From assembly GCA_022842065.1 (NCBI GenBank), contig JALHQH010000037.1, positions 54,935 to 118,934 on the forward strand: 64,000 nucleotides of DNA, in the 5' to 3' direction. This DNA comes from Caldilineaceae bacterium. Its GTDB lineage: Bacteria > Chloroflexota > Anaerolineae > Caldilineales > Caldilineaceae. Below, piece after piece: positions 44,640-55,100 of this stretch (its first letter is position 1; each line of letters opens with the position of its first letter). The translations under genes and the position numbers were made by a program. The notes under the pieces were generated by a model. The model was not told the DNA's origin, did no database searches, and saw only the letters and a list, made by a program, of their open reading frames with translations.

Positions 44640-46082
44640 TTAGATAACTGAGGGCAGTTCGGCTTGACTGGGATCGGGCTGTACCACCGTTTTACTATCG
44701 TTGGGCTGCGGCTTAGCCCCATCGCCGTTCTGTGTCACTTGCGCCAACTTTTCCCAGGGGACATCGCGCAGGTGGAGTTCCTGTTGCGGGAAGGGGATCT
44801 CCACCCCATGTTTGTTGAATTCGTTCCAGATCATAAAATAGAGATCGCTGACCACCCGCGCGGCATTCGAAGGGTCATTGACCGAAATCGCCAGGTCAAA
44901 ATCGAGACTTGATGCGCCAAAACCAACAAAAAAGAGCACTGGTTCGGGCTTTTTCAAGACTAAGCCATGGCGATTCGCGACCCCCAGTAGAATATCGCGC
45001 ACTTTGGTCGGATCGCTGCCATAGCTGACGCCAATGCGCAGGGTCCGCTGCACCACGCGGTCTGTCTGTGTATAAGCCACAAAGGCGGACGTGAGTAAAT
45101 TTTTGTTGGGCACAAACACATCGGTATTGTCCGCGGTACGAATCACCGTGGCACGCATGCGCAGCTGATCCACCACCCCGCGCTGGCCACCAACTTCGAT
45201 CATATCGCCAGGGCGCACGGTGCGTTCGAATAGTAGTAGAATACCACTAATAAAGTTTGCCACCAATTCTTGCAAGCCAAAACCGATGCCAACCGAAAGC
45301 CCACCGCCGATCAGCGCCAGCGCCGACAGATTAAAGCCCAATGTACCAATCGCCGAGATGATGCCAATGCCGATCACCAGATATTGGCCCAGCGTCAGCA
45401 CAGAACTAGAGGCCGTGTGATCCAACTCGCCCGTTGCCAGAAAAAGGCGACTGATCAGATCACTCATCAACCAGGCCACCGTAATAAAAAAGTAGAGGAT
45501 AATGCTGGCCGTAAAGAGCGCGCGCAAAGTCACCGGTGTCTCCAGCAAGGTGAGCAAGATGACTTCACCAATCGGGAAGGTGCTCTCCAACCCGCTGCCC
45601 AAAATATAGAGCGTCAGGATCAAGGAGATGGGCACCAGAAAACGCCACTGATAGCGTTGCGAGCGCGGCGGGGCAAAGACCGCCGAAAGTAAACCCGCCA
45701 GAATGCGGTAGACCAATAAGAGCCAGAAGAGCGGCAAGACGCGCTGCAAGAGTCCCGTCCGCCAACCTGTCCCTTCAAACAGGGTCACCACCATCTGCCC
45801 CACGAGCAAGCCGAGCAGCGGGAAAAAAGTATATTCAATCGCCTTGGCCCAGCGGATCAACTCGAATTGCCAGGTTGGTTTAACCGGGCGCTCACCTTTC
45901 CGTTGGGCTTTGCGCCGCTCGATCACCTTGTCCAGGGCGCGGTGCAAGAGTAGCGGCAAGAGCCAGGAAAAGAAGAGCACAAAAAGAAATGCTCCCAATT
46001 GGCGCTGCACCACCGGCCGTTCCAACACCAACCAAATCGTATCAATCTGATTGCGAATTGCCTCTAAACGTGGATCTTCCAA
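44640..46082 (-). CDS. MscS-family mechanosensitive ion channel
   Basis: The protein has 480 residues from a probable TTG at 46082, nine bases after AAAGGAG; the frame stays open to 46142 but that part is encoded by a tandem repeat. Five or so membrane segments lead to the pore helix with the Gly/Ala-rich GGGLSVGIGFGLQELVANF and the beta domain FERTVRPGDMIEVGG, VFVPNKNLLTS. The cytoplasmic alpha/beta domain follows. The channel releases solutes on hypo-osmotic shock. Confidence 0.92.
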   Translation of the reverse strand: MEDPRLEAIRNQIDTIWLVLERPVVQRQLGAFLFVLFFSWLLPLLLHRALDKVIERRKAQRKGERPVKPTWQFELIRWAKAIEYTFFPLLGLLVGQMVVTLFEGTGWRTGLLQRVLPLFWLLLVYRILAGLLSAVFAPPRSQRYQWRFLVPISLILTLYILGSGLESTFPIGEVILLTLLETPVTLRALFTASIILYFFITVAWLMSDLISRLFLATGELDHTASSSVLTLGQYLVIGIGIISAIGTLGFNLSALALIGGGLSVGIGFGLQELVANFISGILLLFERTVRPGDMIEVGGQRGVVDQLRMRATVIRTADNTDVFVPNKNLLTSAFVAYTQTDRVVQRTLRIGVSYGSDPTKVRDILLGVANRHGLVLKKPEPVLFFVGFGASSLDFDLAISVNDPSNAARVVSDLYFMIWNEFNKHGVEIPFPQQELHLRDVPWEKLAQVTQNGDGAKPQPNDSKTVVQPDPSQAELPSVI

Positions 46083-46110
46083 AAGTTTGGGCTCCTTTGT
46101 TGGGTACACA

Positions 46111-46212
46111 GGTGACAAGGTGACACGGTGACACGGTGACACGGTGATACTGTTGCACTATCTTACAACGGGATTCAAACCCCATTGCATAAGATAGTGC
46201 AACAGTATCACC
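46111..46212. repeat. GGTGACAC tandem repeat plus long hairpin
   Basis: Five units of GGTGACAC or close variants (46111-46150) run into a perfect 23-base inverted repeat (46143-46165 and 46190-46212). It lies between the solute-binding protein stop and the MscS start on the same strand and may end the former transcript. Confidence 0.8.
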
Positions 46213-46229
46213 TTGTCACCCCATCCCCC

Positions 46230-48572
46230 TCAATCCTCGGCCGCGGCGGCGATGACGGCTTGATCGAAGCGGCGCTTGAGGGCGGCCACCGCGGCGGTTG
46301 GGGCGAAATCATCGACGAGGACAGCTTGGTAAGCGTAGTTGCCCATGCCTAGAATCAGCTCCATCTGGGGCGCATTGACCAACAACTGGGCCGTGCGCGC
46401 CTGCTGGACAAAGGCGGCCAGTGGCGCGTCGTCCGCCACATCCAGCCCCACATTGGTGGGTACGCTGTCGGCTAATTCCAGGAAGCGGCGCTGACTGTCG
46501 ATGCTTGTGACATAGTTGATGACTTCCAGCGCCAGGCTTTGCTGTTCGTCGGTGAGACGGGTACTTAACAGCAAACCGGTTGCGCGCAACAGGGGTCCGG
46601 CATCCCCCTCGGGGCCGCTGGGCAAGGTGGTTACCCCCACCTTCGTGATGCCCAGTGCATCCTGCAAGGCGCGCAACTCGTCCGGACCGCCCACATAATA
46701 GGCACTTTCGCCCGCAATGAAACGGGCGCGCAATGTAGCCCGATCGGTAGAAAGCTGTATGTTATGACTTTCGCGCACAGAGTCCAACCAGGCCAGCCAA
46801 CTGGCAAAGCCGCCTTGGTCGAGCGTCAAACGCAGATTCGGATCAAAGAGTTGCCCGCCAAAGGCTGAAATCCCCCAAAAACCATGCAGAAACGAAACAT
46901 CAAGCATGATTGAAAGACCATCGCCGGCTTGGGTGCGCAACTCGGTCACTGTACGCGCCGGTTGGCTCACCAGATCTTGGTTATAATAGAGCGCATCCAA
47001 TTCAATCGCCGCGGGCAGCCCATAGAGCCCGTTGCCATAGCGCATGGCATCCACGGCCACAGGTCGATAGCGTTGTAACGTTTCGGCATCGACCAGGCCG
47101 GTCAGATCGCGCAGATGCCCTTGCGCGGCCAGATCAGGGATCCATGACTGTGGCACGAAGAGCAGATCCAGGCGGCCATTAGCAGCCAGCGGGGTCAGCA
47201 ATTGTTGCGCCACCTCGGCTTGGGTCACCGCCCGCGCGCTGACAAAGATCGTGGGGCAATCCGTACGCAGCGCGGCGATCACCTCGGTGAGCGCGGCGAC
47301 CATAGGTTCGCTCAGCGCATAGCCCAAATAGAGCGTCCCCACGCCAGCGCAGAGCTGTTCGGGCGCGGCGTTTACGGCCAGCCCATTCGCTTCGTTAATC
47401 GCGTTGGTCACGGCGATGGCGGCCTCGGCGGGTGCCAGGACCCCTTCCAGCACACGCGTATAGGCATCCCCCCCAAACCGCAGGACCGCCTCCATCTGGG
47501 GCAGATTAGGCAGCGGGACGGCAGTGCGCGCCTGGGCGACAAAACTCGCGATCATCGGATTAAGCCGCTCGTTGATCCGGACTCGGTTGTTGGCAGGGAT
47601 CAGGTGGGTGCGGCGCATAAGGGTTGATTGTTGCTCGGCATTGGTCAGAAAGGTCGCCAGTTCAAGCGCCACTTCGCGTTGATTGGCCGAGGAGACCGTG
47701 CTGAACTGAAAAGCCTGCACCGCGAGAAAGGGGCCGGCGCTACCGTTGGGGCCAGCAGGCAGCACCGCCACGCCGATCCGATCCGGGGCCATGCTTTCGA
47801 GCAGGCTCCGTAACTCACTGGCATAGCCAACATAGTAAGCGATCCCATTAGCGGCAAAAGTGGCACGCAGCACCTCGCGGTTGGCATCCAGGATCATGCC
47901 GGGGGCATCGCGCGCCTCATCGAGCCAGGCCAACCAATTAGCAAAGCCACCGCGATCCAGAATCACCCGCCCCTGGGCATCAATCAGTTGCCCCCCAAAA
48001 GCTTGCACACCCCAGAACGCGTCCGTAAAATTTGTACTGATCGCAACCCCCTGGCCGGTCATAGCCGTAGCGAGCAGTTGTTCAAGCGTGGTGGCGGGGG
48101 TTTCCACCTGCCGCTTGTCATAATAGAGCACCAGGGTGTCGATGGTGGCGGGCAGGCCATAAAGTTTGTCATCATAGCGCAAGGCGTCCAGGGCGGCAGG
48201 AATATAGCGTTGGGTAATCGCCTCATCGACTACGGCGTCAATACTGTCGATCAGCCCTGCCGCGGCCAGGTGTTGCACATCATCGCCAGGAGCTAAAATG
48301 AGATCCGGCCCCAGACCAGCCTCGGCGGCATTTTGAAATTGGGTTAACATCTCGTCAACAGTGAGAAAGCGCTGCTCTTTCACCACCACATCGGGGTGAA
48401 CCGCGGCAAAGGCCGCCAGCAATGCGCTGAGCGCTTCGGCATCGCTCTCTTGCCAGGTGTGCCAGAGCAACATACGCCCACGCACGACATTTTCACTTGC
48501 GGTGCGATTACAGGCGGCAAGAGAGAGGAGGAGTAAAAGCACAAGGGGCAGCCATTGTTTAGACAAATTCAT
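46230..48572 (-). CDS. Lipoprotein with two fused solute-binding-protein domains
   Basis: The protein has 780 residues. The signal ends LSLAAC (lipobox). Residues about 33-400 and 405-780 are homologous family 1 solute-binding domains. Matching blocks include LYGLPATIDTLVLYYDKRQV/LYGLPAAIELDALYYNQDLV, FWGVQAFGGQLID/FWGISAFGGQLFD and AYYVGYASELR/AYYVGGPDELR. Single-domain members bind sugars for ABC importers. The second copy starts with a partial N-lobe (LYLGYALSEPMVAALTEVIA). No permease or ATPase gene is adjacent. A two-ligand or sensor protein is possible. Confidence 0.85.
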   Translation of the reverse strand: MNLSKQWLPLVLLLLLSLAACNRTASENVVRGRMLLWHTWQESDAEALSALLAAFAAVHPDVVVKEQRFLTVDEMLTQFQNAAEAGLGPDLILAPGDDVQHLAAAGLIDSIDAVVDEAITQRYIPAALDALRYDDKLYGLPATIDTLVLYYDKRQVETPATTLEQLLATAMTGQGVAISTNFTDAFWGVQAFGGQLIDAQGRVILDRGGFANWLAWLDEARDAPGMILDANREVLRATFAANGIAYYVGYASELRSLLESMAPDRIGVAVLPAGPNGSAGPFLAVQAFQFSTVSSANQREVALELATFLTNAEQQSTLMRRTHLIPANNRVRINERLNPMIASFVAQARTAVPLPNLPQMEAVLRFGGDAYTRVLEGVLAPAEAAIAVTNAINEANGLAVNAAPEQLCAGVGTLYLGYALSEPMVAALTEVIAALRTDCPTIFVSARAVTQAEVAQQLLTPLAANGRLDLLFVPQSWIPDLAAQGHLRDLTGLVDAETLQRYRPVAVDAMRYGNGLYGLPAAIELDALYYNQDLVSQPARTVTELRTQAGDGLSIMLDVSFLHGFWGISAFGGQLFDPNLRLTLDQGGFASWLAWLDSVRESHNIQLSTDRATLRARFIAGESAYYVGGPDELRALQDALGITKVGVTTLPSGPEGDAGPLLRATGLLLSTRLTDEQQSLALEVINYVTSIDSQRRFLELADSVPTNVGLDVADDAPLAAFVQQARTAQLLVNAPQMELILGMGNYAYQAVLVDDFAPTAAVAALKRRFDQAVIAAAAED

Positions 48573-48719
48573 CGCAAAGATCCACTACTTTATTTCTGAC
48601 TGGCACGATTGCTGCTGGCTAGCTCAATCTTTAGACCAATTTAAACTATCCACGAAGACACACAAATGACAAGCTTCTCTTCCTGAAACTTCGCTGCCAA
48701 GGGATACCCGCTTCGTGGA

Positions 48720-48992
48720 TCATGATTGCTCCAGCAACGTGGATAACGTGTCGCGTTCACTTTCAAGATAGTCAAGCCTGAAGTAATCCTCAAACGTTTC
48801 CGCTTCATGAAAATGACCAGCTTCGATGGCAACATCTAGTTCGGCAATTGTGCCCACACCATAGTGCTGCGCCAACGTAAACAACTCACTTTCTACCAGA
48901 CGCAATTTACGCTCGAGATAAAGCCGCAGACTCGCCTGTTGAAGCTGTTGGGGCGTCATGGCAAAATGTTCGGCAACTCGTTCGAGCAACAT
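48720..48992 (-). CDS. Small hypothetical helical protein (antitoxin-like)
   Basis: The protein has 90 residues: a helical N-terminus (AEHFAMTPQQLQQASLRLYLERKLRLVESELFTLA), then YGVGTIAELDVAIEAG and an acidic FEDYFRLDYLESERDTL tail. Proteins of this shape are often the first gene of toxin pairs in Chloroflexota and Cyanobacteria, but no partner follows here. Function is unknown. Confidence 0.65.
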   Translation of the reverse strand: MLLERVAEHFAMTPQQLQQASLRLYLERKLRLVESELFTLAQHYGVGTIAELDVAIEAGHFHEAETFEDYFRLDYLESERDTLSTLLEQS

Positions 48993-49250
48993 GAAAACTC
49001 ATCCCTTGCTTGATCCACGACCTGTGAACACGCCGTTTGAAAACAATCATCCCACGCATTAGTAAATGAAGCTAAAAGTTGTTTTCCTAACAACCGCAGT
49101 GTAGATAGAGTGGTAGTATACCATTACCGGCGCTTGATGGCAGATCAGGCAGCGGAAGTTCAGAAAATTTCAGAAAAATAGAGCGGTAAACCGGCAAAGT
49201 ATCAAAAAACTTGGGGAACAAATTGGGCTTCCGCGTCGTCGCAAAAGTAT

Positions 49251-51869
49251 ATGACAAAACGTAGACTGCACTTTTCGCGTTATCGATTCATGCTGATCCT
49301 CTTACTGGTAATCGTGGGCATAGGTACCACCGCGCTTTACCTATGGTTACTCGCCGATCTGCCGCCAATTAGCAGTGCGCTGCAGCGCGCCGTCCGCCCA
49401 ACCACCCAAATTGTTGATCGCAATGGCCGGCTGCTCTACGAAGTGCTCGACAACGAAGCCGGCAAACAGATCAACCTTGATCTCGCCACCCTGCCCCAAG
49501 CGTGTATCCAGGCCACATTGGCCACCGAAGACAGCCGCTTCTATCAGCATCCCGGCTTTGATGTCGTGGCCATTCTGCGCGCGGCCTGGCAGAATTATCG
49601 GGCCGGCGGTAACATCGTCAGCGGTGGCAGTACCCTCACCCAACAGCTCGCGCGCAATCTGCTGATGGAGCCACAGGAGCGTTATGAACAGAGCCTACGC
49701 CGCAAATTACGCGAGGCCTGGCTGGCTTGGCGGCTTGAACAGCGCTATACGAAAGATGAATTGCTGGCGCTCTATCTCAACCAGAGCTATTATGGCAATT
49801 TTGCCTTTGGACTGGAAGCCGCTGCACAGATCTTCTTTGCCAAACCAGCCGCCCAGTTGAGCCGTGCGGAGTGTGCGCTGGTGGCCGGGCTCACCCAATA
49901 TCCCACTGGCTATAATCCCTTACAAAATCCAGAAGTGGCCAAAGAACGCCAGTTGACTGTGTTACGACTCATGCGCGATGGCGGCTATATTGACGACGCC
50001 ACCGGCGCGACCATTGCCGCCGAACCGTTGCGCTACCGCTCGCGCCTCTTTAACATCCAAGCGCCCCACTTTGTGATGTATATCCAGGATCTGCTTGTCC
50101 AACAAGTCGGGGTGGACCGGCTGCGCCAGGGTGGGCTGCGGGTGGTTACCACGTTGGACCTAACGCTACAGCAGCGTGCCGAACAAGCATTGCGCTATCG
50201 GCTGGATCAGATCAACTGCCGCGTCGGCGGCGTTTGCGATGAATTGACCGACCCCAACCGCCGCGTGGATAACGCCGCCGCCGTCGTGCTCGACAGCCAA
50301 AGTGGTGAAATTCTGAGTATGGTCGGCAGCCCCAACTATTTTGACGCGTCAATCCAGGGTAATCTCAACGCCGTACTGGCCGAACGGCAACCCGGCAGTG
50401 CGATCAAGCCACTCACCTACGCCGCGGCCCTTGACCCGGCGTGGAGCGGCCAAGGCGGCTATCAGCCCTTTACGCCGGCCACAATCATCGCCGACCTGCC
50501 CACCACCTTTTATGTCAAAGATGAAAAAGGGGGCAATGTACCCTATGTGCCCGCCAACTATGACCGCGCCTATCACGGTCCGGTGAGTGTGCGGACCGCG
50601 TTGGCCAACAGTTATAACATTCCCGCCGTCAAAACGCTGGACCACATTGGGGTGGAAACCCTCAAAGCGCTGGCCACGCAGGCCGGCATCAGCACCTTTA
50701 CCGGCGAGTTGGGGCTGGCGCTCACCCTGGGCGGTAGCGAAGTGCAACTACTTGAGTTGACCGCGGCCTATGGCATCTTTGGGCATGGCGAGCGGTTGGA
50801 ACCCCGTGCGATCCTGCGCATTGAACAAACCGGCGAGCAGCAGCCACTGCTTGCGCAGCCCGGCCAAGCCACGCGAACGCAGGTTATTGCGCCGGAAACT
50901 GCCTATCTGATCACCGACATCCTCTCTGACAACGTCGCCCGCATCCCGGCCTTTGGCGAAAACGCGGTGGTCGAACTGCCCTTTCCGGCGGCGGTAAAAA
51001 CGGGGACGACGACCGACTGGCGCGACAACTGGACGATTGGTTATAGCACAGCGCGCATTGTCGGCGTCTGGGTGGGCAATGCCGACAACACGCCTATGCT
51101 TGACGTCAGCGGCATTGATGGGGCCGGCCCGATCTGGCGCGACCTGATGTTGGCAGCACACCTGGAGCAAGCCGCCCCTTTTCCCCGCCCGACCCAGATT
51201 GAAGAGGCGACAATCTGCGCACCCAGTGGGCTGTTGCCCAGCAAGGCCTGTCCACGTACCCGCCGTGAACGGTTTATTGCCGGCACCGCGCCCACCCAGG
51301 TTGACGATCAGTTCCAACCAATCATGGTCGATTTGGCGACCGGCTTGCGTGCCACCGCCGACACACCAACCAACCGCCAGCGGGAACGGGTTTACTGGTT
51401 GCTGCCGGCGGCCTATCACGATTGGATGATCGGCCAAGGCATTGCCCTCGCCCCGCCCGATGTATGTGGTGGGGCAGGCGGGGGCTGCGGGCTGACGGTG
51501 AGTGACCAAACCGGCACCGTGGCCGCCAAAGTGGCGCGCCCGGCACAAGCATTGGTTTTATCAGCACCGACATCTAACACAGCTTACCAACTCCATCCGG
51601 GCCTGCCACTAGCGAACCAACGGATCCGCATCGGCGGTTATGTGAGCACAGGTGGGCCTTGGTCGGCGTTGCGGCTAATGAAAGATAATGTAGTCCTTGC
51701 CGAAGCCAGTGATGCGCGCCGCCTCGAAAGTTGGTGGGTATTGGAACCAGGGGGTCATCGTTTCTGGCTCGAAGGCAAAGCCACGGCTGATGCAGAGTGG
51801 ACAAGATCGGAAAGTGCGTTTGTGTTGGTCGAAGATTTTGCCACGCAAAATGTGGCAAAGAGTGATTGA
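49251..51869 (+). CDS. pbpC: Class A penicillin-binding protein, PBP1C type
   Basis: The protein has 872 residues. One N-terminal membrane anchor (about 13-34) is followed by a GT51 glycosyltransferase with catalytic Glu93 ([12 protein letters not shown]) and [12 protein letters not shown]. The transpeptidase has Ser383-x-x-Lys (PGSAIKPL), SYN in ANSYNIPA and Lys583-Thr-Gly ([12 protein letters not shown]). The C-terminal 250 residues contain Cys-rich loops ([22 protein letters not shown]) and a beta domain, as in PBP1C. It polymerises and cross-links peptidoglycan. Its neighbour is an alpha-2-macroglobulin, the classic pbpC partner. Confidence 0.93.
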   Translation: MTKRRLHFSRYRFMLILLLVIVGIGTTALYLWLLADLPPISSALQRAVRPTTQIVDRNGRLLYEVLDNEAGKQINLDLATLPQACIQATLATEDSRFYQHPGFDVVAILRAAWQNYRAGGNIVSGGSTLTQQLARNLLMEPQERYEQSLRRKLREAWLAWRLEQRYTKDELLALYLNQSYYGNFAFGLEAAAQIFFAKPAAQLSRAECALVAGLTQYPTGYNPLQNPEVAKERQLTVLRLMRDGGYIDDATGATIAAEPLRYRSRLFNIQAPHFVMYIQDLLVQQVGVDRLRQGGLRVVTTLDLTLQQRAEQALRYRLDQINCRVGGVCDELTDPNRRVDNAAAVVLDSQSGEILSMVGSPNYFDASIQGNLNAVLAERQPGSAIKPLTYAAALDPAWSGQGGYQPFTPATIIADLPTTFYVKDEKGGNVPYVPANYDRAYHGPVSVRTALANSYNIPAVKTLDHIGVETLKALATQAGISTFTGELGLALTLGGSEVQLLELTAAYGIFGHGERLEPRAILRIEQTGEQQPLLAQPGQATRTQVIAPETAYLITDILSDNVARIPAFGENAVVELPFPAAVKTGTTTDWRDNWTIGYSTARIVGVWVGNADNTPMLDVSGIDGAGPIWRDLMLAAHLEQAAPFPRPTQIEEATICAPSGLLPSKACPRTRRERFIAGTAPTQVDDQFQPIMVDLATGLRATADTPTNRQRERVYWLLPAAYHDWMIGQGIALAPPDVCGGAGGGCGLTVSDQTGTVAAKVARPAQALVLSAPTSNTAYQLHPGLPLANQRIRIGGYVSTGGPWSALRLMKDNVVLAEASDARRLESWWVLEPGGHRFWLEGKATADAEWTRSESAFVLVEDFATQNVAKSD

Positions 51870-51881
51870 GATGATCCTTGA

Positions 51882-51940
51882 GCGGAGGCTGAGCTTGTCG
51901 AAGCCGGAGCGGCTCCGGCTTCGACAAGCTCAGCCTCCGC
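51882..51940. repeat. Palindrome with GAGCTTGTCGAAG arms
   Basis: Perfect 29-base arms (51882-51910 and 51912-51940) with a one-base loop lie between pbpC and the macroglobulin gene. The core CTGAGCTTGTCGAA is also inserted in the broken ATPase gene (about 37473-37486) and near 11910. Confidence 0.85.
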
Positions 51941-52031
51941 CCAAGGACCTATTTTAGTAATCTCCATCATTCGCTCAGCCAAATTGCCTAAAAATGGACC
52001 GAAGCCAGACCAGCCCACAACAGATCACCTA

Positions 52032-52061
52032 TGATATAATTGGTCCAAATTGATTCGGACC
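52032..52061 (+). promoter_or_regulatory. Extended -10 promoter and inverted repeat before the macroglobulin gene
   Basis: TGATATAAT (52032-52040) is an extended -10. Directly after it, GGTCC and GGACC (52042-52046, 52057-52061) form an inverted pair over the expected transcript start, a possible operator. There is no good -35. Confidence 0.45.
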
Positions 52062-52139
52062 TTATCAATAAGACAACCAATCAGTAGGAATACCTTCCCC
52101 CTGAACACCATTAGATCATCTGTAAAAGAGGAATGTATT

Positions 52140-55100
52140 ATGCGAAACCGTATTTTTTCCCCAAAAGTACTTGTCCCTTTCCTAGTCGCGCTATTGCTCT
52201 TAACCGCAGTAGTTTTACGGCTACGCCCGTTCTTTAGCATCGCGCACGCCACCGATCGACAACCAGTGGCTGGGGTGCCGGCCCAACAATTGGCGCAGAC
52301 CGTGCCGCAGGATAACCTGCCGCCGGTACTTGTCAGCACCGCGCCCACCGATGGGGCCAACTGGACGGGCGAGGCGGTCACCTTCACCTTTGACCAGCCG
52401 CTGGATCCCGACAGCACCGTTGCGTTCAGTGTGGCACCGGAACTGGCCGGTAGTGTAACCGTGAGTGGCACGGTCATCAGCTTTACCCCCGAAGCCGCGC
52501 CCGCCGGCGGTGAGCGCTATACCTTTACCCTGGACGCCGACGCGCAAGGGGCCAATGGCGTTGCCTTGGGCAATCCAGTAGAAATTACCCTGGTTGCGGC
52601 TTCGCCACTGGCCGTCACTTCGACGCAGCCCAGCGACGGCACCCTTGATGTGGACACCGATAACCAGATCGTGGTGGTCTTTAACCGCCCCGTGGTGGAA
52701 CTGGTGGGTGTTGATGAACAGGCGAGCCTGCCCCAGCCGTTGACGATTGAACCCGCGGTCGAGGGGGAGGGGTCATGGCTCAACACGAGTATTTATGTCT
52801 TTCAACCGGCGCTAGGCTTGGCCGGTGCCACTGATTACACAGTAACCGTGGCCGACCTGACCGCACTTGACGGCAGCACCTTGGCCGAGCCGGTTGTTTT
52901 TAGCTTTACCACCACCGCGCCAATTGTCACTGATGTGCAGCCGAATATGAGTCCGGTTGCGCCGGAGAGTGCCTTCCGCATTACCTTTAGCCAACCGATG
53001 GATCAGGCCAGCGCGGCTGCGGCCGTGAGCTTGACCAACAACACAGATGGCAGCGTCGCCGTGGGGACTACAGCTTGGGATGCAGCCAACACGACGCTCA
53101 CCTTCACCCCCACGCAGCAACTCGCCTTTGGGGCCAATTACATCCTGCGCGTTGCCACCAGTGCCCAACCGGCCAGTCAACAGGGCAATCTGCGCGAGGC
53201 GTATGAAAACAGCTTTACCACTGTGCCACTGCCCGCCGTTGAAATCGTAGCCCCCGCAAATGATGCCACCAACATCGACCCCGACATGAGTGTGACGATT
53301 CGCTTCAACACGCCGATGAGTCGCACGCAGGTGCTACCCTATATCAGCATCACCCCAATGCTGACCACCACCTATGTCTACAGTTACTATCGTGATTATG
53401 ATAACACCGCCGAGCTGAGCTGGTTTAAGGAAGCGCAGACCACCTACACCGTCACCGTGGGGGCAGAGGCAGCCGATCTCTATGGCAACACGCTCGGCGA
53501 ACCCTACAGCTTCAACTTTACGACAGGTGACTACAGCACCTTTGTCCGCTTGGGCGTTGAGCGCTTTACCCACTTTAGCGCCTATACCGAGACGCGCGTC
53601 AGCACCCTCTACCGCAACATCAGTGCGCTCGAAGCACGCCTCTATCGCCTGCCGCTGGCGGAGGTCTTCCTGCTCTCCGGTGAAAATCAATATGACATCT
53701 GGCGCAACTACAGCGTACCCAATCCCGAAGAGAATCTGATCTGGGCGCGCAGTTATGCCCCGCGCGTCGGGCTTAATGTCACCGCGCAACAGGTCATCTC
53801 GTTGACGAATGCCAATGACGAGCTGCTGGAGCCGGGCGTCTACATGCTGGCACTTGATTATCCCGACCGCGACCCGGCAGTGGAAATTGACCAAAATGTC
53901 AACCCGACGCAAGCGGTTATTGTGATCAGCAATAACAATATCATTATGAAGAAGAGCAGCCAAGGTGATAGCCTGGCTTGGGTCACCGATCTGCAAAGTG
54001 GTCAGCCGCTTGCCGGCCTCCCTGTAAGTTTCTATCACCTGGGTACACTAAAGGGCGAAGCGACGACCGCCACCGATGGGACCGCACTCGCCCCGCTCAA
54101 CCTGGATGCCATGACCGGTTGGACCGCGGCATTGGCCGTCAGCGGTGAGCCGGGGGACACTGACTTTGCGCTCGCTTCCAGTGATTGGAGCCAGGGCATC
54201 GCGCCGTGGGACTTTAATATTAATGGCGGCTACGGGGTGGAAGAGTATCGCAGCTACTTCTATAGCGACCGCCCGATCTACCGCCCCGGCCAGACCGTCC
54301 ATTGGAAGGGCATTGTCCGCCGCATGGTCGATGACCAATACGAGTTGCCGCCGGCTGCGTTGCCGATCAGCGTCACCGTGCGTGATGACCAGGGCAACAG
54401 CATCAGCGAAGGGGTCTATACGCTCAACGCGAACGGCACGGTCAGCGGTGATGTCGTGCTGGCACCCGAAGCGATCACCGGCTACTACTACCTCGAAGCG
54501 CGCATCATCCTGGGGCCGGATCAGATGGCCTATGGTGGCGTTGGTTTCCAGGTGGCGGCCTATCGCAAACCCGAATTTGAGATTACCGTCACCAGCGATC
54601 AGCCTGAATATACCAACGGCGACACGGCGACCTTTACCATGCAGGCCAGCTACTTTAGCGGCGGGCCACTGGCCAACGCACCGGTCACCTGGCGGCTGCT
54701 CTCTGAGCCTTATACCTTTGAATGGATGGACGCGCCCGATGGCAGATACTTTAGCTTTACTCCCTTTGACCCTGAGGATACTGACTACGATCCCTATCGC
54801 AGCGCCTTCTATGCCGGGCTGATTCAGGAAGGCACCGGCACGACCGACGCACAGGGTAACTTTAGCGTGGAATTGCCGGTTGATCTAGCGGATCTGCTGC
54901 AGAGTCAGCGTTGGAGCTTTGACATCACCGCGCAAAGCTCGACCAACCAATTTGTCAGCGGGCGGACCAGTGTGCCGGTCCACAAAGGTGAATTCTACAT
55001 CGGGCTGAGCCCGCGCACCTATGTCGCGGCGGTTGGGGCCGAGAGTGAAGTTGATCTGGTCACGATCACCCCACAGGGTGAAGCCTACCCAGGGGTCGAG

